This document shows positions 1 to 5,832 of a stretch of 9,038 nucleotides of DNA, piece after piece. The stretch spans positions 1-9,038 of the forward strand of contig CADBXH010000077.1 of assembly GCA_902798605.1 (NCBI GenBank), read 5' to 3'. The stretch's first letter is position 1, and each line of letters begins with the position of its first letter. This DNA is from an uncultured Ruminococcus sp. Lineage in GTDB: Bacteria > Bacillota_A > Clostridia > Oscillospirales > Acutalibacteraceae. The notes beneath the pieces were generated by a model. It was given only the letters and a program-made list of their open reading frames with translations, did no database searches and was not told where the DNA came from. The position numbers and the translations under genes were made by a program.

Positions 1-1208
1 CCCGCGGCGGCAACGTCGCGGATCTCCGTTACCCTTGTGGGGTTGAGGATGAACGAGCACTGGAACTCACCCTTATCGACCTTCATAATGGCTTCCTCAA
101 AGAATTTGGTGTAGGTAAGGTTGATCTGGTTCGCCATATTCTCTTTATCTATTCCCATTGTTTTTTCGAGGATAAGCGAGTGCAGCACGCTTACGTCAAG
201 CTGCTGTGACGCCGCGCTGAGCTCGGGCAAAACTTTTTCCATAACCTCGATATCCTTTAGCACGAGCAGATACCACTCGCCCTTGCCGCAGTAAAAGCCA
301 AAAGCCTTTTCGCCCTTTTTATACTGCTTTGCAAGCTCGGAGTTGATATTTCCCACGCTGTTGAATCTTGTTATATCAAAGTATTCCTCACAACCCTTGA
401 GCACTGCCTTTTTGTCAAAGCTTTTAAGGTCGCGGACCATACGGTGGGTCGGGAATACAACAAGTCCCGGATGCTGCATATCAACAAGGTAGATCATCTG
501 GTAATCCTGCGGATCGCCCTCTTTTGAGATACCGTTCTCGCGGCAGTAATTGCGGTAATTCAGCGCCGTCTCGTAGCGGTGATGACCGTCGGCGATATAG
601 AGCTTGCGGTCGGTAAAGTCATTTACGAGCTTTTCGATGACCTTTTCGTCGGTGATGACCCAAAGCTTGTGGGTGATGTGGTCATTATCGGTGAACTTCT
701 GGTCTGGGGCGCGGTCGGACAACTCATCTATAGTGTTTAGCGTTGTGTGCTCATCGTCCATATACAACGCGTAGATCTGGCTGAAGTTGCAGTTTGTAGC
801 CTTCATAAGGTTAAAGCGGTCGGTCTTTGCCTTTGAAAGCGTAAATTCGTGTGGCAAAATGACTCCCTTTGAGAACCCCTCAACTTTAACGCGCGCGATT
901 ATTCCCTTTATGCTTGAGCGCTTGTTATAGGCGTTGAACTCCTCTTCATAAACATATATAGCCGGTTTTTTCTCGTGTACAAGTATGCCCTTGTCACGCC
1001 AGAGGTCAAGGATCTCGCCCGCGGTTTTGTAAACGTCCTCTCCCTCCTTGGGAAGCTCGAGCCTGATGACATTGTACTCGTTTTCGGCTATGTATTCCAG
1101 TCTTTCTTCCTCGCTGATGATGTCGTAAGGCGGGCAGCAAAGCTGGTCGATTTTTCCCGCGAGGCGCGTGTTGTACCTCATTCCCTTGAACGGTTTGATT
1201 TCTGCCAT
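1..1208 (-). CDS. DUF1015 (COG4198) family protein, C-terminus cut by window edge
   Basis: Reading from the ATG at 1208 gives 402 uninterrupted codons up to the left edge, starting MAEIKPFKGMRYN. Family hallmarks seen are CPPYDII (about residues 25-31), LPHE.T (118-123), the strongly conserved ADGHHRYETAL (206-216) and NPTR (389-392). Members usually run about 410-420 residues, so only a short C-terminal piece is missing. The biochemical function of DUF1015 is not established; older annotations call it SpoOJ/ParB-like without proof. In many Clostridia it lies beside serC/serA, which could not be checked because the downstream side is outside the window. The start is supported by AAGGAG at 1217-1222, 8 nt before the ATG. 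No signal peptide or membrane segment is visible, so it should be cytoplasmic. Only 49 bp with no hairpin separates it from the upstream lipoprotein gene, suggesting co-transcription. Confidence 0.88.
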   Translation of the reverse strand, partial: MAEIKPFKGMRYNTRLAGKIDQLCCPPYDIISEEERLEYIAENEYNVIRLELPKEGEDVYKTAGEILDLWRDKGILVHEKKPAIYVYEEEFNAYNKRSSIKGIIARVKVEGFSKGVILPHEFTLSKAKTDRFNLMKATNCNFSQIYALYMDDEHTTLNTIDELSDRAPDQKFTDNDHITHKLWVITDEKVIEKLVNDFTDRKLYIADGHHRYETALNYRNYCRENGISKEGDPQDYQMIYLVDMQHPGLVVFPTHRMVRDLKSFDKKAVLKGCEEYFDITRFNSVGNINSELAKQYKKGEKAFGFYCGKGEWYLLVLKDIEVMEKVLPELSAASQQLDVSVLHSLILEKTMGIDKENMANQINLTYTKFFEEAIMKVDKGEFQCSFILNPTRVTEIRDVAAA

Positions 1209-1257
1209 AATGATTTCTCCTTATTACTCCATATATTTTTACAAAACTATTTCCGGA

Positions 1258-2046
1258 TCAGTAACCGTTTGCCTCGGCTCCGGATGCAGCTTGCTCAAAT
1301 GTATACCCCTTGAACATAAGCTTGTCAATAAGCTCTTCCTTTGTATATGTGCCGCTGCTGATGAGCGCCTTTGCCTCTTCGGCAGCCTTTTTGTTCCAGT
1401 CCGCGCCGCAGTTGTTTGCTGCATATTCGGCGTCTGCGGTCGAATAACCGTCCTGCTCGAGTCTGTCAACCAATGCCGTGTAGGAATAGCTGCCCGAGTC
1501 AAGATACTTTTTGGCGGCTTCAACAGCAGAGGATGTGTCTGAACCTCCGGACTGTTCGCCTGATGACTGAGAAACCGACGACGCGCCGTAAACAGCCTGC
1601 TCGTGAGTAAAGCCCTCGGATTCGAGCTTTTCTACAAGGTTATCATAGGAATACTCTCCTTTTTCGGAAAGCGCCTTGGCGCGTTTAGCTGCCTGCTCGT
1701 TCCAGTCCGCACCGCAGTTATCAACGCCGTATTTAGCGTCCTCTTCGGCGTAGCCCATATAAACGAGCTCATTGTATAGACCGTCGTATGAATAGTTCGC
1801 TTTTTCAAGGAACTTCTTTGCCTCTGCCACAGCCGCTTCCTTTGCGGAATCGTAAGGCGTGACCCCTGTTGTAGTTTCAACGGCAGTCGTATCTGTCGAT
1901 CCCTTTGTCTCCGATTTGTTTGCCGCGGTAGTCGCCGCTGCTGTCGTCGAATCGGTGCTCTCAGAGCTATCTTCGTCCTTTTCTCCGCAGGCGCAGAAAA
2001 GAATACAGAGGACTGCGATAAGCGATATAAGTATCAGTTTTTTCAA
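1258..2046 (-). CDS. Surface lipoprotein with four Ltp-type helical repeats
   Basis: A 262-residue exported lipoprotein. It has a Lys-Lys start, a hydrophobic segment (about 4-17) and a lipobox-like FCAC with the lipidated Cys at about 20. A Ser/Thr/Glu-rich linker (21-66) would span the wall. The rest is four repeats of about 45 residues of the Ltp type (host cell surface-exposed lipoprotein, Pfam PF07553): AKKFL/AKKYL, then YSY..L...L...GY/GF, then a closing A.YG/A.YA. The strings NCGADWN at residues 110-116 and 212-218 are exactly 102 residues apart, so a two-repeat unit was duplicated. In phage TP-J34, Ltp blocks injection of DNA by related phages; many chromosomal homologues have no known role, so phage exclusion is only a hypothesis. 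The start is set at TTG 2046, not the in-frame TTG at 2052, because AAGGAG (2055-2060) lies 8 nt from the former and only 2 nt from the latter. Phe at lipobox -3 is unusual. Confidence 0.87.
   Translation of the reverse strand: MKKLILISLIAVLCILFCACGEKDEDSSESTDSTTAAATTAANKSETKGSTDTTAVETTTGVTPYDSAKEAAVAEAKKFLEKANYSYDGLYNELVYMGYAEEDAKYGVDNCGADWNEQAAKRAKALSEKGEYSYDNLVEKLESEGFTHEQAVYGASSVSQSSGEQSGGSDTSSAVEAAKKYLDSGSYSYTALVDRLEQDGYSTADAEYAANNCGADWNKKAAEEAKALISSGTYTKEELIDKLMFKGYTFEQAASGAEANGY
1261..1830 (-). repeat. Four Ltp helical repeats, arranged as two duplicated pairs
   Basis: Coding repeats within the lipoprotein gene. Repeat 1 is about residues 73-112, repeat 2 about 113-157, repeat 3 about 173-212 and repeat 4 about 213-262. 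Repeats 1 and 3 match best, as do 2 and 4. Both pairs share the junction NCGADWN followed by a helix ending in AKAL. A Ser/Gly-rich spacer (about 158-172) separates the pairs. This indicates duplication of a two-repeat module. Confidence 0.8.
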
Positions 2047-2054
2047 ACCCAAAA

Positions 2055-2060
2055 CTCCTT
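2055..2060 (-). promoter_or_regulatory. Shine-Dalgarno AAGGAG that selects the TTG start at 2046
   Basis: On the minus strand AAGGAG is followed by TTTTGGGT and then TTG AAA AAA. The 8-nt spacing to the TTG at 2046 is ideal, and the product then begins (M)KKLILIS, a classic lipoprotein signal. The other in-frame TTG at 2052 is 2 nt from the site, too close for efficient initiation. Confidence 0.75.
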
Positions 2061-2100
2061 TACTCTTTATTTTACAGTGAATAATTTTTCCTTAATCTTC

Positions 2101-2130
2101 ATTATACTAAAAACCGGTGTTAAAAATCAA
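2101..2130 (-). promoter_or_regulatory. Predicted sigma-A-type promoter for the Ltp-like lipoprotein gene
   Basis: On the minus strand a perfect TATAAT (2106-2101) is preceded by TTGATT (2130-2125) with an 18-bp spacer. Transcription would begin near 2095, giving a leader of about 48 nt that contains the AAGGAG site. It probably also serves the downstream DUF1015 gene. Confidence 0.6.
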
Positions 2131-2157
2131 TATTTTTCTGAATTTTCTTGTCTGTTA

Positions 2158-2186
2158 TGGTAATTTTTTTACAGCTGTGTTATAAT
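2158..2186 (+). promoter_or_regulatory. Predicted extended -10 promoter for the FliB-like gene
   Basis: TGTTATAAT at 2178-2186 is a perfect extended -10 element. The best -35 at 17-bp spacing (TGGTAA, 2158-2163) is weak, as is common with extended -10 promoters. The start would fall around 2192-2194, right next to the AAGGA at 2194-2198, so the leader would be very short (about 14 nt). Confidence 0.55.
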
Positions 2187-2206
2187 CAGCGTGAAGGAAT
2201 GATTAT

Positions 2207-3241
2207 ATGAAAGACATTTATCCCGATTTTTATAAACAATTCAAATGCATTGCCAATCGCTGCGAGGACAGCTGCTGCAAGGACTGGGACATTGACGTTG
2301 ACAGCGAGACAGAAAAGTTCTACAACACGGTAAATTCTCCGCTGGGTGATAAGATTCGCTCGCTGACCTACACCGACGAATACGGCGAAAGGGTCTTTAA
2401 GTCCTCGGACGGCAGATGCCCGTTCTGGAATGACGAAATGCTCTGCGATATTTACATCGGACTGGGCGAGGAACACCTGAGCCGCACCTGCGCAAACTTT
2501 CCGCGGGTCAAGGTGAATTTCGGCGATTTCAGAGAAAATATCCTGTCTTTTGCCTGTCCCGAGGCGGCAAGGTTTATGCTCAAAGCCGACAACCGCGCCT
2601 ATGCGGACTTCGGCGGTGAATTCGAGCTTAAAAGCAGTGAAGATGACGAGGACTATATGAGCTTTCTGCTGAAGGCGAGGAACCGCACGGTTGAACTCCT
2701 CACCAACGAGGAAGAACCGTTCGCTTACAGGCTCGCGGATTGCCTTGAATTCAACGCGCAGGTGCAAAGCCTATTAAACGGCGAAGAACCCGCTCCGCTC
2801 GAAAGCGTCGATACCGAATGTACGGCAGACTTTATCTTTGATATGCACCTGCGGTTTGAGATCATGAGCAGCCGCTGGCGCTCATCCCTTGAAGAGACCG
2901 CCGAAAGAATTGACGAGCTGACGATCAGCGCCGATTTTGAGCGTGATTTTGAAAAGTTCGCGCTGTACTACATCTACCGCTACTACCTTGAGGCGGTAAA
3001 TTCAAACGACGTTATGTACTCGATAAAACGAATCGTCTGCGCGTATATCGTGACCGGCAAGATGGACGCGCTCTTTGCCGAACAAAACTATCCGCTCAGC
3101 AGGATGAGGGTTTTGCAGAGGTACTCAAAGGAGGTCGAGCACTCCTACGATAACACCGAAGCCCTCAACGCAGAATTTGACAAGGACAAAAGATTCGAGG
3201 CGGAGAACCTTATTTCTATCCTTGAAAACACAGTAGAATAA
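2207..3241 (+). CDS. FliB-like flagellin lysine-N-methylase family protein
   Basis: A 344-residue protein beginning MKDIYPDFYKQFKCIAN, which matches the start of the Clostridia flagellin lysine-N-methylase (FliB-like) family. Eight cysteines fall in the first 120 residues: C14, C19, C23, C24, C71, C80, C95 and C117. They sit in family contexts such as F.CIA..C...CC, GRCPFWN...LCDIYI, LSRTCANFPR and FACPEAARF. Such clusters bind metal, and FliB is described as using a 4Fe-4S cluster for methyl transfer. The C-terminal half is helical and less conserved; total length is somewhat below the roughly 380-400 residues of many members. AAGGA at 2194-2198, 8 nt upstream, supports the ATG. No signal peptide, so cytoplasmic. 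No flagellin or other motility gene lies in the window, so the substrate may be something else. It is a single-gene unit between a divergent promoter and a bidirectional terminator. The family call is firm; the flagellin substrate is not. Confidence 0.85.
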   Translation: MKDIYPDFYKQFKCIANRCEDSCCKDWDIDVDSETEKFYNTVNSPLGDKIRSLTYTDEYGERVFKSSDGRCPFWNDEMLCDIYIGLGEEHLSRTCANFPRVKVNFGDFRENILSFACPEAARFMLKADNRAYADFGGEFELKSSEDDEDYMSFLLKARNRTVELLTNEEEPFAYRLADCLEFNAQVQSLLNGEEPAPLESVDTECTADFIFDMHLRFEIMSSRWRSSLEETAERIDELTISADFERDFEKFALYYIYRYYLEAVNSNDVMYSIKRIVCAYIVTGKMDALFAEQNYPLSRMRVLQRYSKEVEHSYDNTEALNAEFDKDKRFEAENLISILENTVE

Positions 3242-3248
3242 TAAACAC

Positions 3249-3280
3249 AACGGCTGACTCTTTGCTTTGAGTCAGCCGTT
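3249..3280. terminator. Bidirectional rho-independent terminator between convergent genes
   Basis: A perfect 12-bp stem (3249-3260 paired with 3269-3280, core CGGCTGACTC/GAGTCAGCCG) closes an 8-nt loop, TTTGCTTT. It lies 7 bp after the stop of the FliB-like gene and 10 bp after that of the Fn3-CHAP gene. T-rich sequence follows on the plus side (TTTAAGTTTT includes the end of the stem), and a weaker T-rich stretch follows on the minus side, so one hairpin probably ends both transcripts. Confidence 0.88.
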
Positions 3281-3290
3281 TAAGTTTTAC

Positions 3291-5642
3291 TTATTTCAGC
3301 GTCATTTTGCCGTAGCCGTATATCCGGTAGCTGTCTTCATAATACTGATACCTGGTAACGTACGAGTTCGCCATCCATTCTCCGGAGTAATAATCGGGAA
3401 CAGCGGCGTTGCCCTCGACGGTGTAAACATATCCGTCGCTCACAGCTACAACGATTCCGATATGCGATCTGAAGCCTGCGCGGCCGAAGATTATCAAATC
3501 TCCCATTACCGGTATGTAGTCCGTGCTAAGCGAGAACTTGCCCATAGCGTCAAGGTTATCGCACCAAACGCCGACGTTCGCGCTGTATCCGACCTCGCTG
3601 AGGATATATCCTGCCTGCTTGAGCACCCAACCGGCGAAGATCGCACACCATTCGTCGAGCCTTCCGTTGTTGATCGCGTTGCAGTATTTTTGTCCCTTGT
3701 TACCCACCTCATTGAGTCCGATAGAAACCGAATTATAAGCTCTGGGATTAATGCGTATCGCGCCGGAGTACGCGCCCGCGGCATTTGCGTAAACCTTGTG
3801 AGTATCGGTTTCGCGGTGAACTCCGCAGACTCGGTAGCTTGAGGTCTGCTCGTAAACAGCGCTTTTGTCCGTGTACTCGGTAACGTTGCCAACGGCGATC
3901 GTGCCTTTTTTGCCGGTATTTATATTTGTTCTTTCAATAACATAGTAATCCGCGCCCGAAAGAGCTGACCATCTAAGGTAAACGGCTTTTCCCGATGTCC
4001 TTAACGAAAGCAAAGAGCCCTGCTGTGTAAAGGTAATGCTCTTAACATCCGAAAACGGGCTTTTTACGCCTCCCTTGCCTGTGTAGCGAAGCTGGAAGAA
4101 ATACAGCTTTCCGGATTTTAAGTTATTTGTCTGGTAATATAGATTGGTCGTTTCTGCCGATGACCAGCTGCCGGCAGTCGATTCCTTATAATAGACCGTA
4201 TAGCTTGCGGCGTTGTCCGCCTTGCTCCACGCCGCGCGGACTCCCGACGCGTTATTGCTCATTGTGATCTCGGGCTTTGCGCACGTTTCGCCCACCACGG
4301 TTTTTGACCAGTAGCCGTAAACATTGGATGCCGTAGCCGCCCTGACCTGATAGGCGCAATACTTGCCCGCAGGGACTTTTTTATCGGTATAGCTCGTGTC
4401 GCTAACCGTGATATATTCGTAATTCTTGGCGTCCGAGGGTTTGCGGGCGATCTGGTATTTTGCCGCTCCGTTGGCCTTGTTCCAGCTAAGCGAGATAGTA
4501 TTGGCGGCAGTATTACTGCTGATAGATACCTTGGGCGGTTCTAAACAGACAATGTTTTTTGTCGCGGAAAACTTGCCGTCCTTGCCGCTTATGCTGTCGC
4601 TGTACATCTGGAAATAATAAAGCTGTCCGGATGTAAGCCCAGTAAATGTGTAATTCAGGTTTTTTGTGACGACGCGCGTCCAGTTTGCGTCCGTCGGCTT
4701 TTTGCAGTAAACAAAATACTGCTTGGTATTCTTTACGGCATCCCATACCACCTTGACGCCGTTAGAGACGTTTTGCAGAGTGATCGCGGGCCAGAAGGAT
4801 ATCTTCATCGAACTTGCGGACGACCAGCAGCTGTATGCCGTGCCGTTCTTAGGAGTGACATACATAGCAGTTACCTGATAATGGTAGGTATTGCCGTCAT
4901 ATACGTTCGTATCAACGTATGAGTTGGTCTCGGTATCTATATACTCGTAATTCTCCGCGCCGATCCTCATTTTTGCGATTCTGTAACAGTTAGCTCCGGG
5001 GACAACGCTCCAGCTGAGCCTTAATGATTTGTCCGTTTCAAAGCTGTTTACTACCGGATTCAAATGCGGAGTCGACATAAAAGTCAAGGCTTTTGGAGAA
5101 GAAAACGAGGTTTTTGTTCCGTCGTTAAGTATAGCCTGAACCTGGAAATAATACTGTTTTCCGGACTCAACATAGTTATATAGATGCTCTGTCTTATCAA
5201 CAGTATATTTTTTCCAGTCGTTTTTGCCCGCCTCTGTTCCGCAGACAAGGTACTGCTTTGCGTTATTGACAGCCGACCACGATAGCTTGATTCCGTCAGG
5301 CGTGTTTGAAAGCCTTACATTCGGCGCGCTTGCCGCGAGCGGCTCGCTGTCGTCCTTGTCGGGCAGGGTCGCGGCTTCGGTTTCTTCCGTTGCCTCAGTC
5401 GCTTCCTCAGCGGCTTCCTCTGTCGGTTCGGTCGCTTCCTCGGTTACCGCTTCGGTAGAGGGCTCCGTGACCTCTTCGGCAGGCGCGGTAGTTTCTTCCG
5501 TTTGCTGAACCTCCTGCGCCGCTGTTTGAGCGTCAGTGGATTCGGCGGCAAAGCCTGTGACCGCCGACGACATCAAAAGCGTCAAAGAACACATCACGGC
5601 GAGCGCCGAGCCGACTATTTTAAAATGCTTTTTATTTTGCAT
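3291..5642 (-). CDS. Secreted multi-Fn3 protein with C-terminal CHAP amidase/peptidase domain
   Basis: A 783-residue exported protein. Residues 1-33 form a Sec signal peptide (MQNKKHFKI, hydrophobic core, cleavage after GFAA). Residues 34-104 are an acidic Thr/Glu/Ala/Pro linker. Six fibronectin-III-like domains follow (about 107-189, 192-283, 284-367, 370-453, 455-540, 541-629). The C-terminus (634-783) is a CHAP domain with WCAIFAGWVLKQAG (nucleophile C666), GDLIIF, SHIGIVV (H727) and YTVEGN (E743/N745), all expected catalytic positions. CHAP enzymes cut peptidoglycan peptides or the amide to muramic acid. This one may act in wall remodelling, cell separation or attack on other cells, with Fn3 domains as spacers or binders; no LPXTG or SLH anchor is seen. 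ATG 5642 is chosen over an in-frame start at 5690, because AGGAGG (5648-5653) lies just upstream and the signal peptide then starts properly. It has its own promoter and terminator. Confidence 0.9.
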   Translation of the reverse strand: MQNKKHFKIVGSALAVMCSLTLLMSSAVTGFAAESTDAQTAAQEVQQTEETTAPAEEVTEPSTEAVTEEATEPTEEAAEEATEATEETEAATLPDKDDSEPLAASAPNVRLSNTPDGIKLSWSAVNNAKQYLVCGTEAGKNDWKKYTVDKTEHLYNYVESGKQYYFQVQAILNDGTKTSFSSPKALTFMSTPHLNPVVNSFETDKSLRLSWSVVPGANCYRIAKMRIGAENYEYIDTETNSYVDTNVYDGNTYHYQVTAMYVTPKNGTAYSCWSSASSMKISFWPAITLQNVSNGVKVVWDAVKNTKQYFVYCKKPTDANWTRVVTKNLNYTFTGLTSGQLYYFQMYSDSISGKDGKFSATKNIVCLEPPKVSISSNTAANTISLSWNKANGAAKYQIARKPSDAKNYEYITVSDTSYTDKKVPAGKYCAYQVRAATASNVYGYWSKTVVGETCAKPEITMSNNASGVRAAWSKADNAASYTVYYKESTAGSWSSAETTNLYYQTNNLKSGKLYFFQLRYTGKGGVKSPFSDVKSITFTQQGSLLSLRTSGKAVYLRWSALSGADYYVIERTNINTGKKGTIAVGNVTEYTDKSAVYEQTSSYRVCGVHRETDTHKVYANAAGAYSGAIRINPRAYNSVSIGLNEVGNKGQKYCNAINNGRLDEWCAIFAGWVLKQAGYILSEVGYSANVGVWCDNLDAMGKFSLSTDYIPVMGDLIIFGRAGFRSHIGIVVAVSDGYVYTVEGNAAVPDYYSGEWMANSYVTRYQYYEDSYRIYGYGKMTLK
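3756..5324 (-). repeat. Three tandem units of two Fn3-like domains (A-B-A-B-A-B)
   Basis: Domains 1, 3 and 5 share type A marks: W.AV.N.KQY.V or its variant, an NW/SW site, and SG..YYFQ or SGKLYFFQ. Domains 2, 4 and 6 share type B marks: L.W....GA..Y.I, NYEYI in two of three, and YTD/YVD before the last strands. The units run approximately 5324-4794, 4793-4284 and 4283-3756. The alternation points to duplication of a two-domain block followed by divergence. Confidence 0.75.
5370..5501 (-). repeat. Low-complexity Thr/Glu/Ala linker coding repeat
   Basis: Short degenerate repeats of GAGGAAGC/ACCGAA-type codons encode TEE, EATE and TEEA motifs behind the signal peptide of the Fn3-CHAP protein. 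This gives a strongly acidic, probably disordered and possibly glycosylated linker suited to crossing or extending from the cell wall. Slippage-prone DNA such as this often varies in length between strains. Confidence 0.8.
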
Positions 5643-5647
5643 CAAAT

Positions 5648-5653
5648 CCTCCT
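5648..5653 (-). promoter_or_regulatory. Shine-Dalgarno AGGAGG fixing the start of the Fn3-CHAP gene
   Basis: AGGAGG is followed by ATTTG and ATG at 5642. The longer reading frame starting at 5690 would overlap the predicted transcription start (around 5674) and add 16 charged/mixed residues before the signal peptide, so it is rejected. Confidence 0.85.
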
Positions 5654-5680
5654 CATCGGAAAAGATTACTAATTTGTAAT

Positions 5681-5710
5681 ATAATAGCACAAAATATAGT
5701 GGTTAGTCAA
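5681..5710 (-). promoter_or_regulatory. Predicted promoter of the Fn3-CHAP gene
   Basis: On the minus strand TTGACT (5710-5705) is followed after 18 bp by TATTAT (5686-5681), each 5 of 6 to consensus. Transcription would start near 5674, about 32 nt before the ATG. The -35 box lies in a small perfect inverted repeat, GTCAA-GTGCT-TTGAC (5706-5720), which could be an operator or chance. Confidence 0.6.
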
Positions 5711-5794
5711 GTGCTTTGACACTATTTTGTAATATTTTGACGATTTTGGAAGAATTAAGAGGTATCCTTTTGCACGACTTTTTCGCAAAAGAAA

Positions 5795-5817
5795 CAGGGC
5801 GATCACCGACCGCCCTG
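5795..5817 (-). terminator. Rho-independent terminator of the beta-helix lipoprotein gene
   Basis: A 7-bp GC-rich stem CAGGGCG/CGCCCTG with a 9-nt loop lies 15 bp after the stop codon at 5833. On the minus strand it is followed directly by TTTCTTTT, the expected U-rich tail. Confidence 0.85.
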
Positions 5818-5832
5818 AATTATTCGGTTTGT

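Noticed and set aside
1239..1880. Several short frames on both strands overlapping the Ltp-like lipoprotein
   Set aside because: No ribosome sites and no domains; the lipoprotein frame with signal peptide and repeats explains the region.
2186..2767. 193-residue open frame on the minus strand inside the FliB-like gene
   Set aside because: It is antisense to a well-supported family gene, has no Shine-Dalgarno or recognisable domain, and reflects codon bias of the real frame.
3267..3842. 191-residue open frame on the plus strand opposite the CHAP domain
   Set aside because: Shadow of the CHAP-encoding frame; it begins inside the bidirectional terminator and shows no family signature.
5224..5508. 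Ser/Val/Ala-rich plus-strand frame that looks like a repetitive surface protein
   Set aside because: It is the reverse complement of the Thr/Glu linker repeats; its composition is explained entirely by that region.
5716..5744. Plus-strand TTGACA as a promoter reading toward the beta-helix terminator
   Set aside because: No -10 hexamer at usable spacing (GACGAT at 17 bp) and no plus-strand gene to serve.
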